A stretch of 37,509 bases of DNA from assembly GCA_002723385.1 (NCBI GenBank), contig PBNY01000098.1, positions 1-37,509 of the forward strand, in the 5' to 3' direction. The first letter of the stretch is position 1, and each line of letters begins with the position of its first letter. A program made the position numbers and the translations under genes. Shown here piece after piece: positions 7,555-15,769 of the stretch. This stretch comes from Oceanospirillaceae bacterium. GTDB taxonomy: Bacteria; Pseudomonadota; Gammaproteobacteria; Pseudomonadales; Oceanobacteraceae. A model generated the notes under the pieces. That model did no database searches. It was not told where the DNA came from and was given only the letters and a program-made list of their open reading frames with translations.

Positions 7555-8914
7555 CGTTCAGGAAGACATTGAGATCGTCGTGATCGACGATGATGAGGAC
7601 GTCCGTATCAACACCTGTGACCTGTTGTCGACCCGCTATCAGCGCATCGCCCATTATCCGTCACCTGCGCCCTTGCTGAATCGTCTGCGCCCGGATTCGG
7701 CCATGGTGATCCTGACCGACCTGCGTATGCCGGATGCTGACGGATTCGAGTTTGCTCAGCAGTCCTTGCGACTGGCGCCAGAAGTCCCGGTGATTCTGAT
7801 GACGGGATACGGCGAGGTTTCAATCGCTGTGGATGCGATGAAACACGGTGTTCAGGACTTCGTCGAAAAACCGTTCGATACCGACTATCTGCTGCGCGCG
7901 GTGGAGAAAGCGGTGGAGCGGCGCAAGCTCAGTTTGTCGTTGCACCAGACCCGGCGAGCGATGGACTGTGAGAAGGATATCCAGAGCGTGATTGTGGGTC
8001 AGTGTCCGGCGATTCGGACATTGCGCCGCGATATTGCCGAATTCGCCGGGATGAACATTCCGGTGATGATTTATGGCGACACCGGTACCGGCAAGGAGCT
8101 GGTTGCGCGCTCGCTGCATCAGCACAGCGATCGGTCCAGTGGCCGGTTCGTGGCGCTGAACTGTGCCGCCATTCCAGAGCAATTGGCGGAGGCTGAACTG
8201 TTTGGTTACGACAAGGGGGCCTTTACCGGCGCAACAGGCGCTCGGGTCGGCAAGCTACAGCATGCCACCGGCGGAACTCTGTTCCTGGATGAAGTTGAGA
8301 GTCTGCCACTGACGACCCAGGCCAAGCTGTTACGGGCGATCTCCGATAGTCTGGTGACACCCCTCGGTTCCAACCGGGAGGTCAGCATCGACTGTCGAAT
8401 TGTGTCGGCCACCAAGGATGAGCTTCGAGGTAACGAGTCTTTCCGGCAGGATCTGTTTTTCCGGCTGCAGGTCGCTGAATTACGCATACCGGCGCTGCGG
8501 GATCGTGGCAATGACATTGTGCTGTTGTTTGAATTCTATGCCCGTCAGCAGTGCGATAATTTTGGCCGAGACTATCGCCCGGCGGATGATCACACCCGTT
8601 CGGTACTGCTGGGTTATGAGTGGCCAGGCAACGTCCGGGAGCTGGTAAATGTGGCGACGCGCTACGCAATCCGTGGCTGTCGCGATGTGGAAAGTGCCAT
8701 TGAGCAAGACACCGGCAGTGTGTTTGAGGTCCGTGACGGTGAATCACTCAAGGATATGGTGCAGGCCTATGAGGAGAAGCTGATTCGCTCCAAACTCGAA
8801 CAGCACCGGGGCAAGGTCAGTGCGGTGCTGGAGGATCTGTGCCTGGAGCGGCGCACCTTCAATCAGAAGCTGAACCGCTACGGCATCTGCGCGGCGGACT
8901 ACCGCTCTACCTGA
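7535..8914 (+). CDS. dctD: DctD-type sigma54-dependent response regulator
   Basis: The 459-residue protein has the NtrC-family layout. The receiver domain (about 12-125) has an acidic pocket DDDED and phosphoacceptor Asp62 in LTDLRMPDADG. The AAA+ domain has Walker A GDTGTGKE from residue 181, the sigma54-contact loop GAFTGA at 228-233, and Walker B GGTLFLDE. The C-terminal Fis-type helix-turn-helix is at about 415-455 (LEDLCLERRTFNQKLNRYGI). I chose ATG 7535 over an in-frame GTG at 7523; both overlap the end of dctB, indicating coupling. The likely targets are the sigma54 promoters at 839 and 2033 via the dyads at 738 and 1932. The 3' end overlaps the convergent gene at 8899 by 16 bp. Confidence 0.92.
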   Translation: MINQPNDVQEDIEIVVIDDDEDVRINTCDLLSTRYQRIAHYPSPAPLLNRLRPDSAMVILTDLRMPDADGFEFAQQSLRLAPEVPVILMTGYGEVSIAVDAMKHGVQDFVEKPFDTDYLLRAVEKAVERRKLSLSLHQTRRAMDCEKDIQSVIVGQCPAIRTLRRDIAEFAGMNIPVMIYGDTGTGKELVARSLHQHSDRSSGRFVALNCAAIPEQLAEAELFGYDKGAFTGATGARVGKLQHATGGTLFLDEVESLPLTTQAKLLRAISDSLVTPLGSNREVSIDCRIVSATKDELRGNESFRQDLFFRLQVAELRIPALRDRGNDIVLLFEFYARQQCDNFGRDYRPADDHTRSVLLGYEWPGNVRELVNVATRYAIRGCRDVESAIEQDTGSVFEVRDGESLKDMVQAYEEKLIRSKLEQHRGKVSAVLEDLCLERRTFNQKLNRYGICAADYRST

Positions 8915-11109
8915 ACCGCGACGGATTTGAACGCCGGTGTCTGGCTGCGAGGGTCGGTATCGCGCCCAATCAGTACGTTGGCTTCCGGGTAGTAGGCCAT
9001 CAGGTTGCCCGGCGGCAGGTCGAAAGCGCAGACTTTCTGCTGCACCATACGGCCATGTTCGGACACCAGATCAATTCGATCCCCCACGCTGACGCCCAGT
9101 GTTTCCATATCTTCTGGCCCCATCAAAATGACATCGCGGGATGTGGTGCCACGGTAGCTGTCGGATTCTTCGTAAATGATGGAGTTGAACTGACCTTCGC
9201 TGCGCACACTCATCAAGCGGAACGGATAGCTGTCTGACTGGCTGAGCCAGTCTCCGGCATTGCGCCAGTTGTGAGCCCTGAACTGGGCCTTGCGGCTCGG
9301 AGTATTAAACTCTGTGCTGTGTAGCAGGCGCTTTTTGATATGAAACTCTTTCCGCGCCACGTCCAGATCGGCCAGATCTTCCATGCCGGGAACAACTCGG
9401 GCAATGGCTTCCCGCACCTGATGGCTGACGCGGAACTCGTTGAAATCCACTGGGCTGTCAGGCAACAGACGTTCGGCCAGATCGCACAGAATATGGGTTT
9501 CTGAGCGCACATTGGACAGGCGTTCGATACCGCCGTCGCTGAGTCGGACGTAGTTGAACATCGACTCCTGAGTGGTCGGCTGTGGTTCTTCGTCCCGTGC
9601 GGTAACTGGCAGGATGATCACCTCGCTGTTGTCCATGCCGCGCACATGGCCGCGGTTCAGGGTGGTGGTCATAAACAACTTGAAGCCAATGCGGTCGAGT
9701 GCCTGGTCGGCCCAGTTGGAATCCGGTGTGGCTTCAAACAGGTTGCCACCCATGATCAGGGCGGCATCCATGTTGCCTTCGTGCGCTTGGGTCAGCCCGG
9801 CCAGGGTATCGAGTCCGGGGCGGGTCGGCAGTGTGATGTCAAACGCTTGTTCTATATTGTCGAAGACCTCCTTGGCCAGTACCGGCTTCACACCGATGGT
9901 ACCAATACCCTGAACGTTACTGTGGCCTCGCAATGGCAGTAGCCCGGCAAAACGTTTGCCGACCATGCCGCGCAGCATCGCCAGATTGGCAATGGCTTCC
10001 ACATTCTCGACGCCATGGCGGTGGTGGGTAATGCCCATCCCCCAGGCAAATACGGCTTTTTCGGCGTTGGCGTAAGTGGTGGCAACGCGCTGAAACTCGT
10101 CCATAGACAGCCCGGTTTCCTGGCACAGGTCGTCCCAGCTGCTGCTGTCGAGTTGCTCGCGATAAGCCTCAAAACCTTCGGTGTGGTTGTGGATAAACTC
10201 AAGATTCAGAGCATTCTGCTCCAGCAGCGCCTTGCCTATGCCGGTCAGTACGGCCAGGTCGGTACCGATGTGTGGTTGCAGGTAATCTGACGCAATGTCG
10301 CTGCCGCCGGCAATCAGGGAGGAAGGGCTTTTCGGCAAGGCAAACTTCATCAACCCAGGTTCCTTGGCCGGGTTGATCATAATCACGTCGCCATTGCGAT
10401 CACGGCAGTCCTTGAGCTTGTGAATAAAGCGCGGATGGTTGGAAGACGGATTGGCACCGATCACAAAGATCAGGTCACAGCCGGTGAGGTCTTCCAGCTC
10501 CACGGTCGCGGTACCTGTTCCAACCGTACTTTGCATGCCCACGCCGGTGGCCTGATGGCAGTAGTAGGAGCAGTTGGTGACGTTGTTGGTACCGAACAGG
10601 CGGGCCAGCAATTGCAGGACAAAGCCGGCTTCGTTGGAGGCCCGACCGGAGGAATAAAAGAACGTACGTTCTGGTGTGGTGTCGAGGAAACGCTGGGCTG
10701 AAAGCTCCAGTGCCTGCTCCCAGCTGATGGGGGTGAGTTTGTCGCTGTCAGCGGATTTGTACAGCGGTGTATTCAGACGCCCCATGCGTTCCATGTCGCG
10801 ACCGCTCAGCTCCCTGAAATCGGCCAGGGTATGAGCGAAGACCTGGTCTGGAATTGGAGGCTGGATATCGGTGGACTGGGCCTGAACACTCTTGTTGCAC
10901 ACCGCCGGAAACTCGTCCAGCTCGTTGGTCATGCCGCCGTGTTGGCCACCCATGCCCAGCGCGCAGGCTTTACAGGTGTTGTGGGCAGTGAGCGCCTTGG
11001 CGCTCTTCATGACCCCGATGCGGCTGACCGTCTTCAGGGTATACAGGATTTTGCTTGCGCCACCGCCAATGATGCCGTCGGTAGGGCTGGTTTCAGGCTG
11101 GCTGCTCAT
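8899..11109 (-). CDS. FdhF/YdeP-family molybdopterin-dependent oxidoreductase
   Basis: The 736-residue protein is a single-subunit relative of formate dehydrogenase alpha subunits, of the YdeP branch. The N-terminal iron-sulfur region has only three evident cysteines (CKAC at 46-49 and Cys71), whereas four ligate the cluster in FdhF. The block NCSYYCHQATG places Cys184 where FdhF has selenocysteine, so Cys is the probable Mo ligand. The molybdopterin blocks are VIGANPSSNHPR and WGMGITHHRHGVENVEAI, and the C-terminal dinucleotide-binding domain carries FRLMSVRSEGQFNSIIYEE. There is no Tat-like signal, so it should be cytoplasmic. Substrate is unknown; YdeP of E. coli is linked to acid resistance rather than proven formate oxidation. 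No accessory or partner subunit gene is adjacent. An AGG lies 7 nt before the ATG. Confidence 0.88.
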   Translation of the reverse strand: MSSQPETSPTDGIIGGGASKILYTLKTVSRIGVMKSAKALTAHNTCKACALGMGGQHGGMTNELDEFPAVCNKSVQAQSTDIQPPIPDQVFAHTLADFRELSGRDMERMGRLNTPLYKSADSDKLTPISWEQALELSAQRFLDTTPERTFFYSSGRASNEAGFVLQLLARLFGTNNVTNCSYYCHQATGVGMQSTVGTGTATVELEDLTGCDLIFVIGANPSSNHPRFIHKLKDCRDRNGDVIMINPAKEPGLMKFALPKSPSSLIAGGSDIASDYLQPHIGTDLAVLTGIGKALLEQNALNLEFIHNHTEGFEAYREQLDSSSWDDLCQETGLSMDEFQRVATTYANAEKAVFAWGMGITHHRHGVENVEAIANLAMLRGMVGKRFAGLLPLRGHSNVQGIGTIGVKPVLAKEVFDNIEQAFDITLPTRPGLDTLAGLTQAHEGNMDAALIMGGNLFEATPDSNWADQALDRIGFKLFMTTTLNRGHVRGMDNSEVIILPVTARDEEPQPTTQESMFNYVRLSDGGIERLSNVRSETHILCDLAERLLPDSPVDFNEFRVSHQVREAIARVVPGMEDLADLDVARKEFHIKKRLLHSTEFNTPSRKAQFRAHNWRNAGDWLSQSDSYPFRLMSVRSEGQFNSIIYEESDSYRGTTSRDVILMGPEDMETLGVSVGDRIDLVSEHGRMVQQKVCAFDLPPGNLMAYYPEANVLIGRDTDPRSQTPAFKSVAVQVER

Positions 11110-11231
11110 GGCGGAACCTCAGTAAAAGAGAATGTCAGCCAAAAATTGTTCCAGAATCAGTCAGGCAGGTGAAGCAGATCCTGTTTGTTGAGCCGGAAAA
11201 TCATTTTTACCTGGGCAGCCGGTGTGGGAGA

Positions 11232-11456
11232 TTACTCTTGCCGGGCTTTCAAAGACTGGCGCTGTTGTTCGTAGTCTTTCCATTCCATGGAATGACGTCG
11301 TTCACATTGCTCGATGTCCCGGATATCGGCCTGATTACGGCATTCGTAGAGGCGATTTTGCTGCACAGCGTCATACATTTGCTGATTGGTACAGGCATTC
11401 AAACTCACACCAGCCGTCGCTATTACCAGCACGAATATTTTGTGACTATTTTTCAT
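11232..11456 (-). CDS. Small putative lipoprotein
   Basis: The 74-residue product begins MKNSHKIFVLVIATAGVSLNAC, a typical lipoprotein signal with lipobox LNAC and lipidated Cys22. The mature part of about 50 residues is polar and helical-looking, with YECRNQADIRDIEQCERRHS (two further cysteines) and many Gln, Arg and Glu. AGGGA lies a few bases before the ATG. Similar tiny Cys-containing lipoproteins of unknown function occur in marine gammaproteobacteria; I cannot assign a function. It is on the same strand as the oxidoreductase gene, 122 bp downstream, which could be co-transcribed. Confidence 0.7.
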   Translation of the reverse strand: MKNSHKIFVLVIATAGVSLNACTNQQMYDAVQQNRLYECRNQADIRDIEQCERRHSMEWKDYEQQRQSLKARQE

Positions 11457-11835
11457 GAATGTCCCTAACTATCGGGTGGTTGATGAAATAAATGGTCGGA
11501 TAGTGACGCTAATTGATAGTTCCCTGATGGCGCACCGAAAATGTGACCCAGTTTTACGGTTGACTGAACATTTGTTACCGGTTATCGGAACCCGATAGCA
11601 CAGTTTCGCAATTGAGTCGTAGAGTATTATTCACAGAAGCGGTACATGTTGTTGCAAGAATGCGTGTTTTCTGGTGCAATCCCGGGCCGTATTGCTATAT
11701 AGCAATGCGGTAGACGGCAAGGAACGTAATATTGCGCTGGTTGGAAGGCTCCACCAGAGTCGGTAGTCGACTTTCAGAAGGCTGTTGTACCTGCTCAGGC
11801 TTTACCCGATCTCCGCAATTACCAACGGAACGGTT
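11457..11835. other. Divergent intergenic region with dyads
   Basis: This 379-bp stretch separates the lipoprotein gene (leftward) from the SnoaL-like gene (rightward). No convincing ORF was seen. It contains a dyad TATCGG-AAC-CCGATA (11583-11597), a related CTATCGGGT half site near 11468 in inverse orientation, and the large dyad at 11687-11710. Promoters for both genes should lie here, but I could not single out a clear -35/-10 pair. Confidence 0.5.
11687..11710. promoter_or_regulatory. 24-bp near-perfect palindrome, operator candidate
   Basis: The core ATTGCTATATAGCAAT (11691-11706) is a perfect 16-bp palindrome. It is flanked by CCG on the left and CGG on the right, so 11 of 12 base pairs of the dyad match. 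It lies about 125 bp before the SnoaL-like start. The symmetry and size suggest a dimeric regulator's operator; no regulator gene is adjacent. There is no T-tract, so a terminator is unlikely. Confidence 0.5.
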
Positions 11836-12243
11836 ATGACAGAAGACAACAAGAAGCTCGTTGAACAGTTTATTTATCACGCCTGGGGCAAGGGACGTTA
11901 CCACCTGGTACGTCAGATGATTGCTCGTGATTTCCTCTATCACGCTTGCCAGTCCATGGCGACCAATGGCATTGACGTATTGATTGATGAAATTGATACC
12001 CTTCGCAAAGCGCTCGGTGACTTTGATCTGGTGATTGAAGATATCCTTGGTGAAGGTGATCGGGTAATCAGCGTGATGACGCTCTGCGGCACGTTCAACA
12101 AGTCCGTATTCGGAATTTCTCCCAATCAGAAAGCCATCGGCATCACCTGTGCGATTACTTGGCAGCTGCAACGTGGCCGTGTGCGTCATATGAACGTGAT
12201 GATTGATATGGCCAATATTCAACGTCAGTTGGCGGCTGCCTGA
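11836..12243 (+). CDS. SnoaL-like (nuclear transport factor 2 fold) protein
   Basis: The 135-residue product resembles SnoaL/ester-cyclase-like proteins. It has an N-terminal helix pair (LVEQFIYHAWGKG), a YHACQSM segment, then IDTLRKALGDFDLVIEDILGEGDRVISVMTLCGTF and a final beta-sheet segment ending HMNVMIDMANIQRQL. This is the usual order of the NTF2-like fold, in which a conical pocket binds a small ligand. I chose ATG 11836, preceded by GGAACGG, over an upstream in-frame start at 11785 whose 17 extra residues look non-coding. Members of this fold have very varied roles, so the substrate is unknown. It stands alone, followed at once by a strong terminator, and a large palindrome lies upstream. 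Confidence 0.75.
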   Translation: MTEDNKKLVEQFIYHAWGKGRYHLVRQMIARDFLYHACQSMATNGIDVLIDEIDTLRKALGDFDLVIEDILGEGDRVISVMTLCGTFNKSVFGISPNQKAIGITCAITWQLQRGRVRHMNVMIDMANIQRQLAAA

Positions 12244-12269
12244 GTCCAGCCACTTTCTTTCAGGCATAA

Positions 12270-12298
12270 AAAAAGCGAAGTCGTCGGCTTCGCTTTTT
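12270..12298. terminator. Bidirectional intrinsic terminator
   Basis: A perfect 11-bp stem (AAAAAGCGAAG with CTTCGCTTTTT) encloses a 7-nt loop. With A on the left and T on the right it can work in both directions. It lies 26 bp after the SnoaL-like gene and 100 bp after the convergent ferredoxin gene. Confidence 0.9.
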
Positions 12299-12401
12299 GT
12301 TTGTGTCTTCTCGCTTGTGTCTCTCGGTACCTGCAAAACAATCACACCACTACAATCACTCCAGTCACCTAATCAAACAGCCTTTGGATATTGGCAGTTG
12401 A

Positions 12402-12596
12402 TCAACTGGCTTCGGCGAATTCACACACTGGCATTTGAGAGGCGTGATCTCGAATCAATTGCTTGGCATGACGTCCGCAGCAACCGCAGTCCGTACCCAC
12501 CCCCATATTCTGACGAATATCAGCATAGCTATGGCCTTGCTCTACGGCTTCCTGAACCTGTTGTTTGGTAATGGCTTTGCACATGCAAACGTACAT
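12402..12596 (-). CDS. bfd: Bacterioferritin-associated ferredoxin (Bfd-like)
   Basis: The 64-residue product has the Bfd length and its [2Fe-2S] motif: Cys4-x-Cys6 at the N-terminus (MYVCMCKAIT) and TDCGCCGRHAKQL near the middle, equivalent to the second C-x2-C pair. Bfd reduces the ferric mineral in bacterioferritin so that iron is released to the cytosol. I chose ATG 12596, which gives the usual MYVC start; a TTG at 12611 would add five residues. A Fur-box-like sequence lies 17-31 bp upstream, in line with iron-starvation induction of bfd in other bacteria. No bacterioferritin gene is in the window. Confidence 0.88.
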   Translation of the reverse strand: MYVCMCKAITKQQVQEAVEQGHSYADIRQNMGVGTDCGCCGRHAKQLIRDHASQMPVCEFAEAS

Positions 12597-12612
12597 ACGA
12601 AACACCCGCAAG

Positions 12613-12627
12613 TGAGAATAAATATCG
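12613..12627 (-). promoter_or_regulatory. Fur-box-like sequence upstream of bfd
   Basis: TGAGAATAAATATCG matches the Fur 7-1-7 consensus TGATAATNATTATCA at 11 of 14 fixed positions. It sits directly upstream of the bfd start. A further TAATGAGAA half-site-like stretch follows near 12650. Fur control of bfd is known in enterics and pseudomonads; here it is inferred. Confidence 0.5.
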
Positions 12628-12842
12628 TTGATGAATTAAATGTAAGTCTAATGAGAAGGATTTGCAAGTGCGACTTTATACGGATTTGGCATAAATCCAT
12701 TGAAGGTGACGCAAAAGTTTGATGACGCTTCAGCCGGTTTCTGTTGCTGGCGTGTTTCTGTAGAATACGGCGTCTTTTTCTCCAGAAGATATGCCGTTAC
12801 CTCGGCATCATCGCCACGAACGTAATCTGAAAGGGTGTCGCC

Positions 12843-13938
12843 TTGGAAATCAACCCGATTGTCGAAACCATCAAAGACCTCACTGCGCGTACTGACGTGC
12901 TTAGGGGGTATCTTTGACTACGCCAACAAGAAAGAACAACTCGAAGAAGTAGAGCAGGAACTGGCACAGCCAGATGTCTGGAACGACGCTGACCGCGCTC
13001 AGGAGCTGGGTAAAGAACGCTCTGCGCTGGAAGCCGTTGTAAAAACCATTGATACCCTGGACACTGGTCTGGTCGATCTGAAAGATCTGCTCGATATGGC
13101 CGTTGAGGAAGACGACGAAGATTCGGTTGAAGAAGTGAAAACCGAACTGGCCGAGCTGGAAAGCCAGCTTGAGACGCTGGAATTCCGTCGTATGTTCTCC
13201 GGCGAGCTGGATCAGAACAACGCTTACCTTGAAATTCAGGCCGGTTCCGGCGGCACCGAAGCCCAGGACTGGGCTGAGATGATGTGTCGTATGTACCTGC
13301 GCTGGGTCGAAGCTCATGGCTTCAAGGGTGAGCTGATGGAAGCATCTGACGGCGACGTGGCGGGCATCAAGAGTGCGACCATTCGTATTGAAGGCGAGTA
13401 CGCTTTCGGCTGGCTGCGCACTGAAACCGGTGTTCACCGTCTGGTACGCAAGAGCCCGTTCGATTCTGGCAATCGTCGTCACACCTCGTTCTCTTCCGTG
13501 TTTGTGTCCCCGGAAGTCGACGATAACATCGAGATTGATATCAATCCGGCGGATCTGCGTATCGACGTATACCGCGCTTCCGGTGCTGGTGGTCAGCACG
13601 TTAACCGGACGGAATCGGCGGTACGTATTACCCACTTGCCGACCAACACCGTGACCCAGTGTCAGAACGACCGCTCCCAGCACAAGAACAAAGACCAGGC
13701 GATGAAGCAGATGAAAGCCAAGCTCTATGAGCTGGAGCTGCAAAAGCGCAACGCCGAAGCTCAGGTGCTGGAAGACACCAAGTCTGACATCGGCTGGGGC
13801 AGCCAGATTCGTTCCTACGTGCTGGACGATTCCCGCATCAAAGACCTGCGTACCGGTGTTGAAACCCGCAATACCCAGGCAGTACTGGATGGCGGTCTGG
13901 ATCAGTTTATTGAAGCCAGTTTGAAGAAAGGGCTGTGA
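12843..13938 (+). CDS. prfB: Peptide chain release factor 2, with programmed +1 frameshift
   Basis: RF2 recognises UGA and UAA and triggers peptide release at the ribosome. The gene is read as 12843-12914 joined to 12916-13938, giving 364 residues (E. coli 365). The zero frame starts at TTG 12843 ([13 protein letters not shown]) with AAAGGG 7 nt upstream, and stops at TGA 12915-12917. The +1 frame continues as [14 protein letters not shown]. The stop-codon recognition tripeptide SPF is in [13 protein letters not shown], and the catalytic GGQ is in [12 protein letters not shown]. The residue four before GG is part of RASG: Ala here, where E. coli K-12 has the unusual Thr246. It is followed by lysS, the usual gammaproteobacterial order, 145 bp away with a REP-like hairpin in between. 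Confidence 0.96.
12903..12917 (+). promoter_or_regulatory. prfB: Programmed +1 ribosomal frameshift site in prfB
   Basis: AGGGGGTATCTTTGA contains an internal Shine-Dalgarno-like AGGGGG, a 3-nt spacer, the slippery CTT and the in-frame TGA stop, followed by C. It is identical to the E. coli prfB site. Low RF2 lets the ribosome pause at UGA and slip from CUU to UUU, so RF2 controls its own synthesis. Confidence 0.96.
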
Positions 13939-13982
13939 TTGTCTGAAGGCACAGTCAGGTAACACCAATGGGCTTTGACCCT

Positions 13983-14007
13983 CGTTCCCATGCTCCGCGT
14001 GGGAACG
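13983..14007. repeat. REP-like palindromic element
   Basis: CGTTCCCATGC (13983-13993) pairs with GCGTGGGAACG (13997-14007) around a TCC loop, with one mismatch in 11 bp. CGTTCCCACGC-type hairpins of this kind are dispersed in many gammaproteobacterial genomes. A half copy with the same left arm lies at 37395-37408. It sits in the prfB-lysS gap. Confidence 0.6.
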
Positions 14008-14083
14008 TCGCGTATTGAATAATGAATAGACTGCGCATGAATATCACGGTGCGCCAATAACGAATTGATAACCGGGCAAGATT

Positions 14084-15607
14084 ATGACCGATCAAAACCA
14101 AGCCGCTCAGGATGAAAACAAGCTGATTGCCGAGCGTCGCGCCAAGCTGGAAAAGCTGCGCGAGAACTGTTCCGCCAATGGCCACCCGAACAACTTCACG
14201 CGTGAACATCTGGCAGGCGAGTTGAAAGCCGAGCACGGCGAGAAAGAAAAAGAAGTGCTGGCCGAAGAAGGTCACCGCGTCGCGGTTGCCGGTCGTGTGA
14301 TGCGTCGTGGTGGCCCGTTCGTGGGGATTCAGGACAGCACCGGATCGATCCAGTTCTACATGGCCAAGCCCAACCAGAAGCAGAGCGAAGAATGGCAACT
14401 GCTGGACATCGGCGACATCGTGGGTGTGTCCGGCAAGCTGGCCAAGTCTGGCAAGGGCGAGCTGTACGTTGACGTTGACCAGATTGAAAACCTGCAAATC
14501 CTGACCAAGTCACTGCGTCCGCTGCCAGACAAGTTCCACGGTCTGGCCGACCAGGAAATGAAGTACCGTCAGCGTTATGTTGATCTGATCATTAACGACG
14601 AAACTCGCAACACCTTCCTGATGCGCTCAAAGATCATCGAAGGCATTCGCTTCTTCCTGTCCCAGCGTGGCTTTATGGAAGTGGAAACCCCGATGCTGCA
14701 AACCATTCCGGGCGGTGCTACGGCCAAGCCGTTTGAAACCCACCACAACGCGCTGGATATCGACATGTTCCTGCGTATCGCGCCAGAGCTGTACCTGAAG
14801 CGCCTGGTGGTCGGTGGTTTCGACAAGGTGTTCGAGATCAACCGTAACTTCCGTAACGAAGGCCTGAGCACGCGTCACAATCCTGAATTCACCATGATCG
14901 AGTTCTATCAGGCGTACGCAACGTACCATGATCTGATGGACACCACCGAAGCGATGCTGAAGTTCATCGCTGAAACCGTACTGGGCACTACCACCATTGA
15001 ATACGGTGAGTCCACTTACGATTTCGCTGCGCCGTTCCAGCGTATGACCATGGTGGAAGCGATCCTGAAGTACAACCCGGATATGGACGCCGAGGTGCTG
15101 AACAACGCTGAAGCCAATCTGGACACGCTGAAGCAGTACGCCAAACAGGTCGGCATCGAAGACTCACCGAAGCAAGCGGCCTGGGGCGCTGGCAAGTACA
15201 TCTGTGAAATCTTCGAGGAAACTGCCGAAGAAAAGCTGGATCAGCCAACTTTCATCACCGAATATCCATGGGAAGTATCACCACTGGCGCGTCGCAACGA
15301 CGGCAACCCGTTCGTGACCGACCGTTTTGAATTCTTCGTTGGTGGCCGTGAACTGGCCAATGGCTTCTCGGAGCTGAACGACGCTGAAGATCAGGCAGCG
15401 CGCTTCCGCAAGCAGGTGGAAGAAAAAGACGCCGGTGACGATGAAGCCATGCACTACGATGCGGACTACATCAATGCACTGGAATACGGCATGCCACCAA
15501 CGGCGGGTGAAGGCATTGGTATCGACCGTCTGGTGATGCTGTTCACCAACAGCCACACCATTAAGGACGTGATCCTGTTCCCGCATATGAAGCCGCAAGG
15601 CAACTGA
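14084..15607 (+). CDS. lysS: Lysyl-tRNA synthetase, class II
   Basis: The 507-residue product is the normal length of class II LysRS (E. coli 505), which charges tRNA-Lys. It has an N-terminal OB-fold anticodon-binding domain (about 60-170, including [20 protein letters not shown]) and the class II catalytic core. Motif 1 is [19 protein letters not shown], motif 2 is [20 protein letters not shown] (from about residue 248), and motif 3 is [20 protein letters not shown] (from about 475). The lysine pocket includes ELAPELYLK-like [10 protein letters not shown]. It is followed by two hairpin terminators. The start at ATG 14084 gives the usual N-terminal charged helix. Confidence 0.97.
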   Translation: MTDQNQAAQDENKLIAERRAKLEKLRENCSANGHPNNFTREHLAGELKAEHGEKEKEVLAEEGHRVAVAGRVMRRGGPFVGIQDSTGSIQFYMAKPNQKQSEEWQLLDIGDIVGVSGKLAKSGKGELYVDVDQIENLQILTKSLRPLPDKFHGLADQEMKYRQRYVDLIINDETRNTFLMRSKIIEGIRFFLSQRGFMEVETPMLQTIPGGATAKPFETHHNALDIDMFLRIAPELYLKRLVVGGFDKVFEINRNFRNEGLSTRHNPEFTMIEFYQAYATYHDLMDTTEAMLKFIAETVLGTTTIEYGESTYDFAAPFQRMTMVEAILKYNPDMDAEVLNNAEANLDTLKQYAKQVGIEDSPKQAAWGAGKYICEIFEETAEEKLDQPTFITEYPWEVSPLARRNDGNPFVTDRFEFFVGGRELANGFSELNDAEDQAARFRKQVEEKDAGDDEAMHYDADYINALEYGMPPTAGEGIGIDRLVMLFTNSHTIKDVILFPHMKPQGN

Positions 15608-15618
15608 TTGATTCCCCA

Positions 15619-15652
15619 AACGCCTCGCTGATCAGCGGGGCGTTTTCTTTTG
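15619..15652 (+). terminator. Intrinsic terminator of lysS
   Basis: AACGCC (15619-15624) pairs with GGCGTT (15639-15644), enclosing a further CGCT-GATC-AGCG stem, and TTTTCTTTT follows. It lies 11 bp after the lysS stop. Confidence 0.85.
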
Positions 15653-15718
15653 GAGAATACTCTCAAACAGATTGCGGAAGTATTTTCTGATTTGTATTGA
15701 ATGACTACAGTTAAACAG

Positions 15719-15751
15719 AAACAAGGGATGCGCTCGCATCCCTTGTTTTTT
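15719..15751. terminator. Second terminator between convergent lysS and the CoA-transferase gene
   Basis: AAACAAGGGATGC pairs perfectly with GCATCCCTTGTTT around a GCTC loop, with six T in a row at the right end on the plus strand. On the minus strand it lies 19 bp after the CoA-transferase stop with a weaker T-tract, so it may serve both genes. Confidence 0.85.
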
Positions 15752-15769
15752 CAGTGACTCACTGTCGGG

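Noticed and set aside
12901-13968. 355-codon minus-strand frame opposite prfB
   Set aside because: It is antisense to a conserved housekeeping gene and has no recognisable family; the plus-strand RF2 reading explains the sequence.
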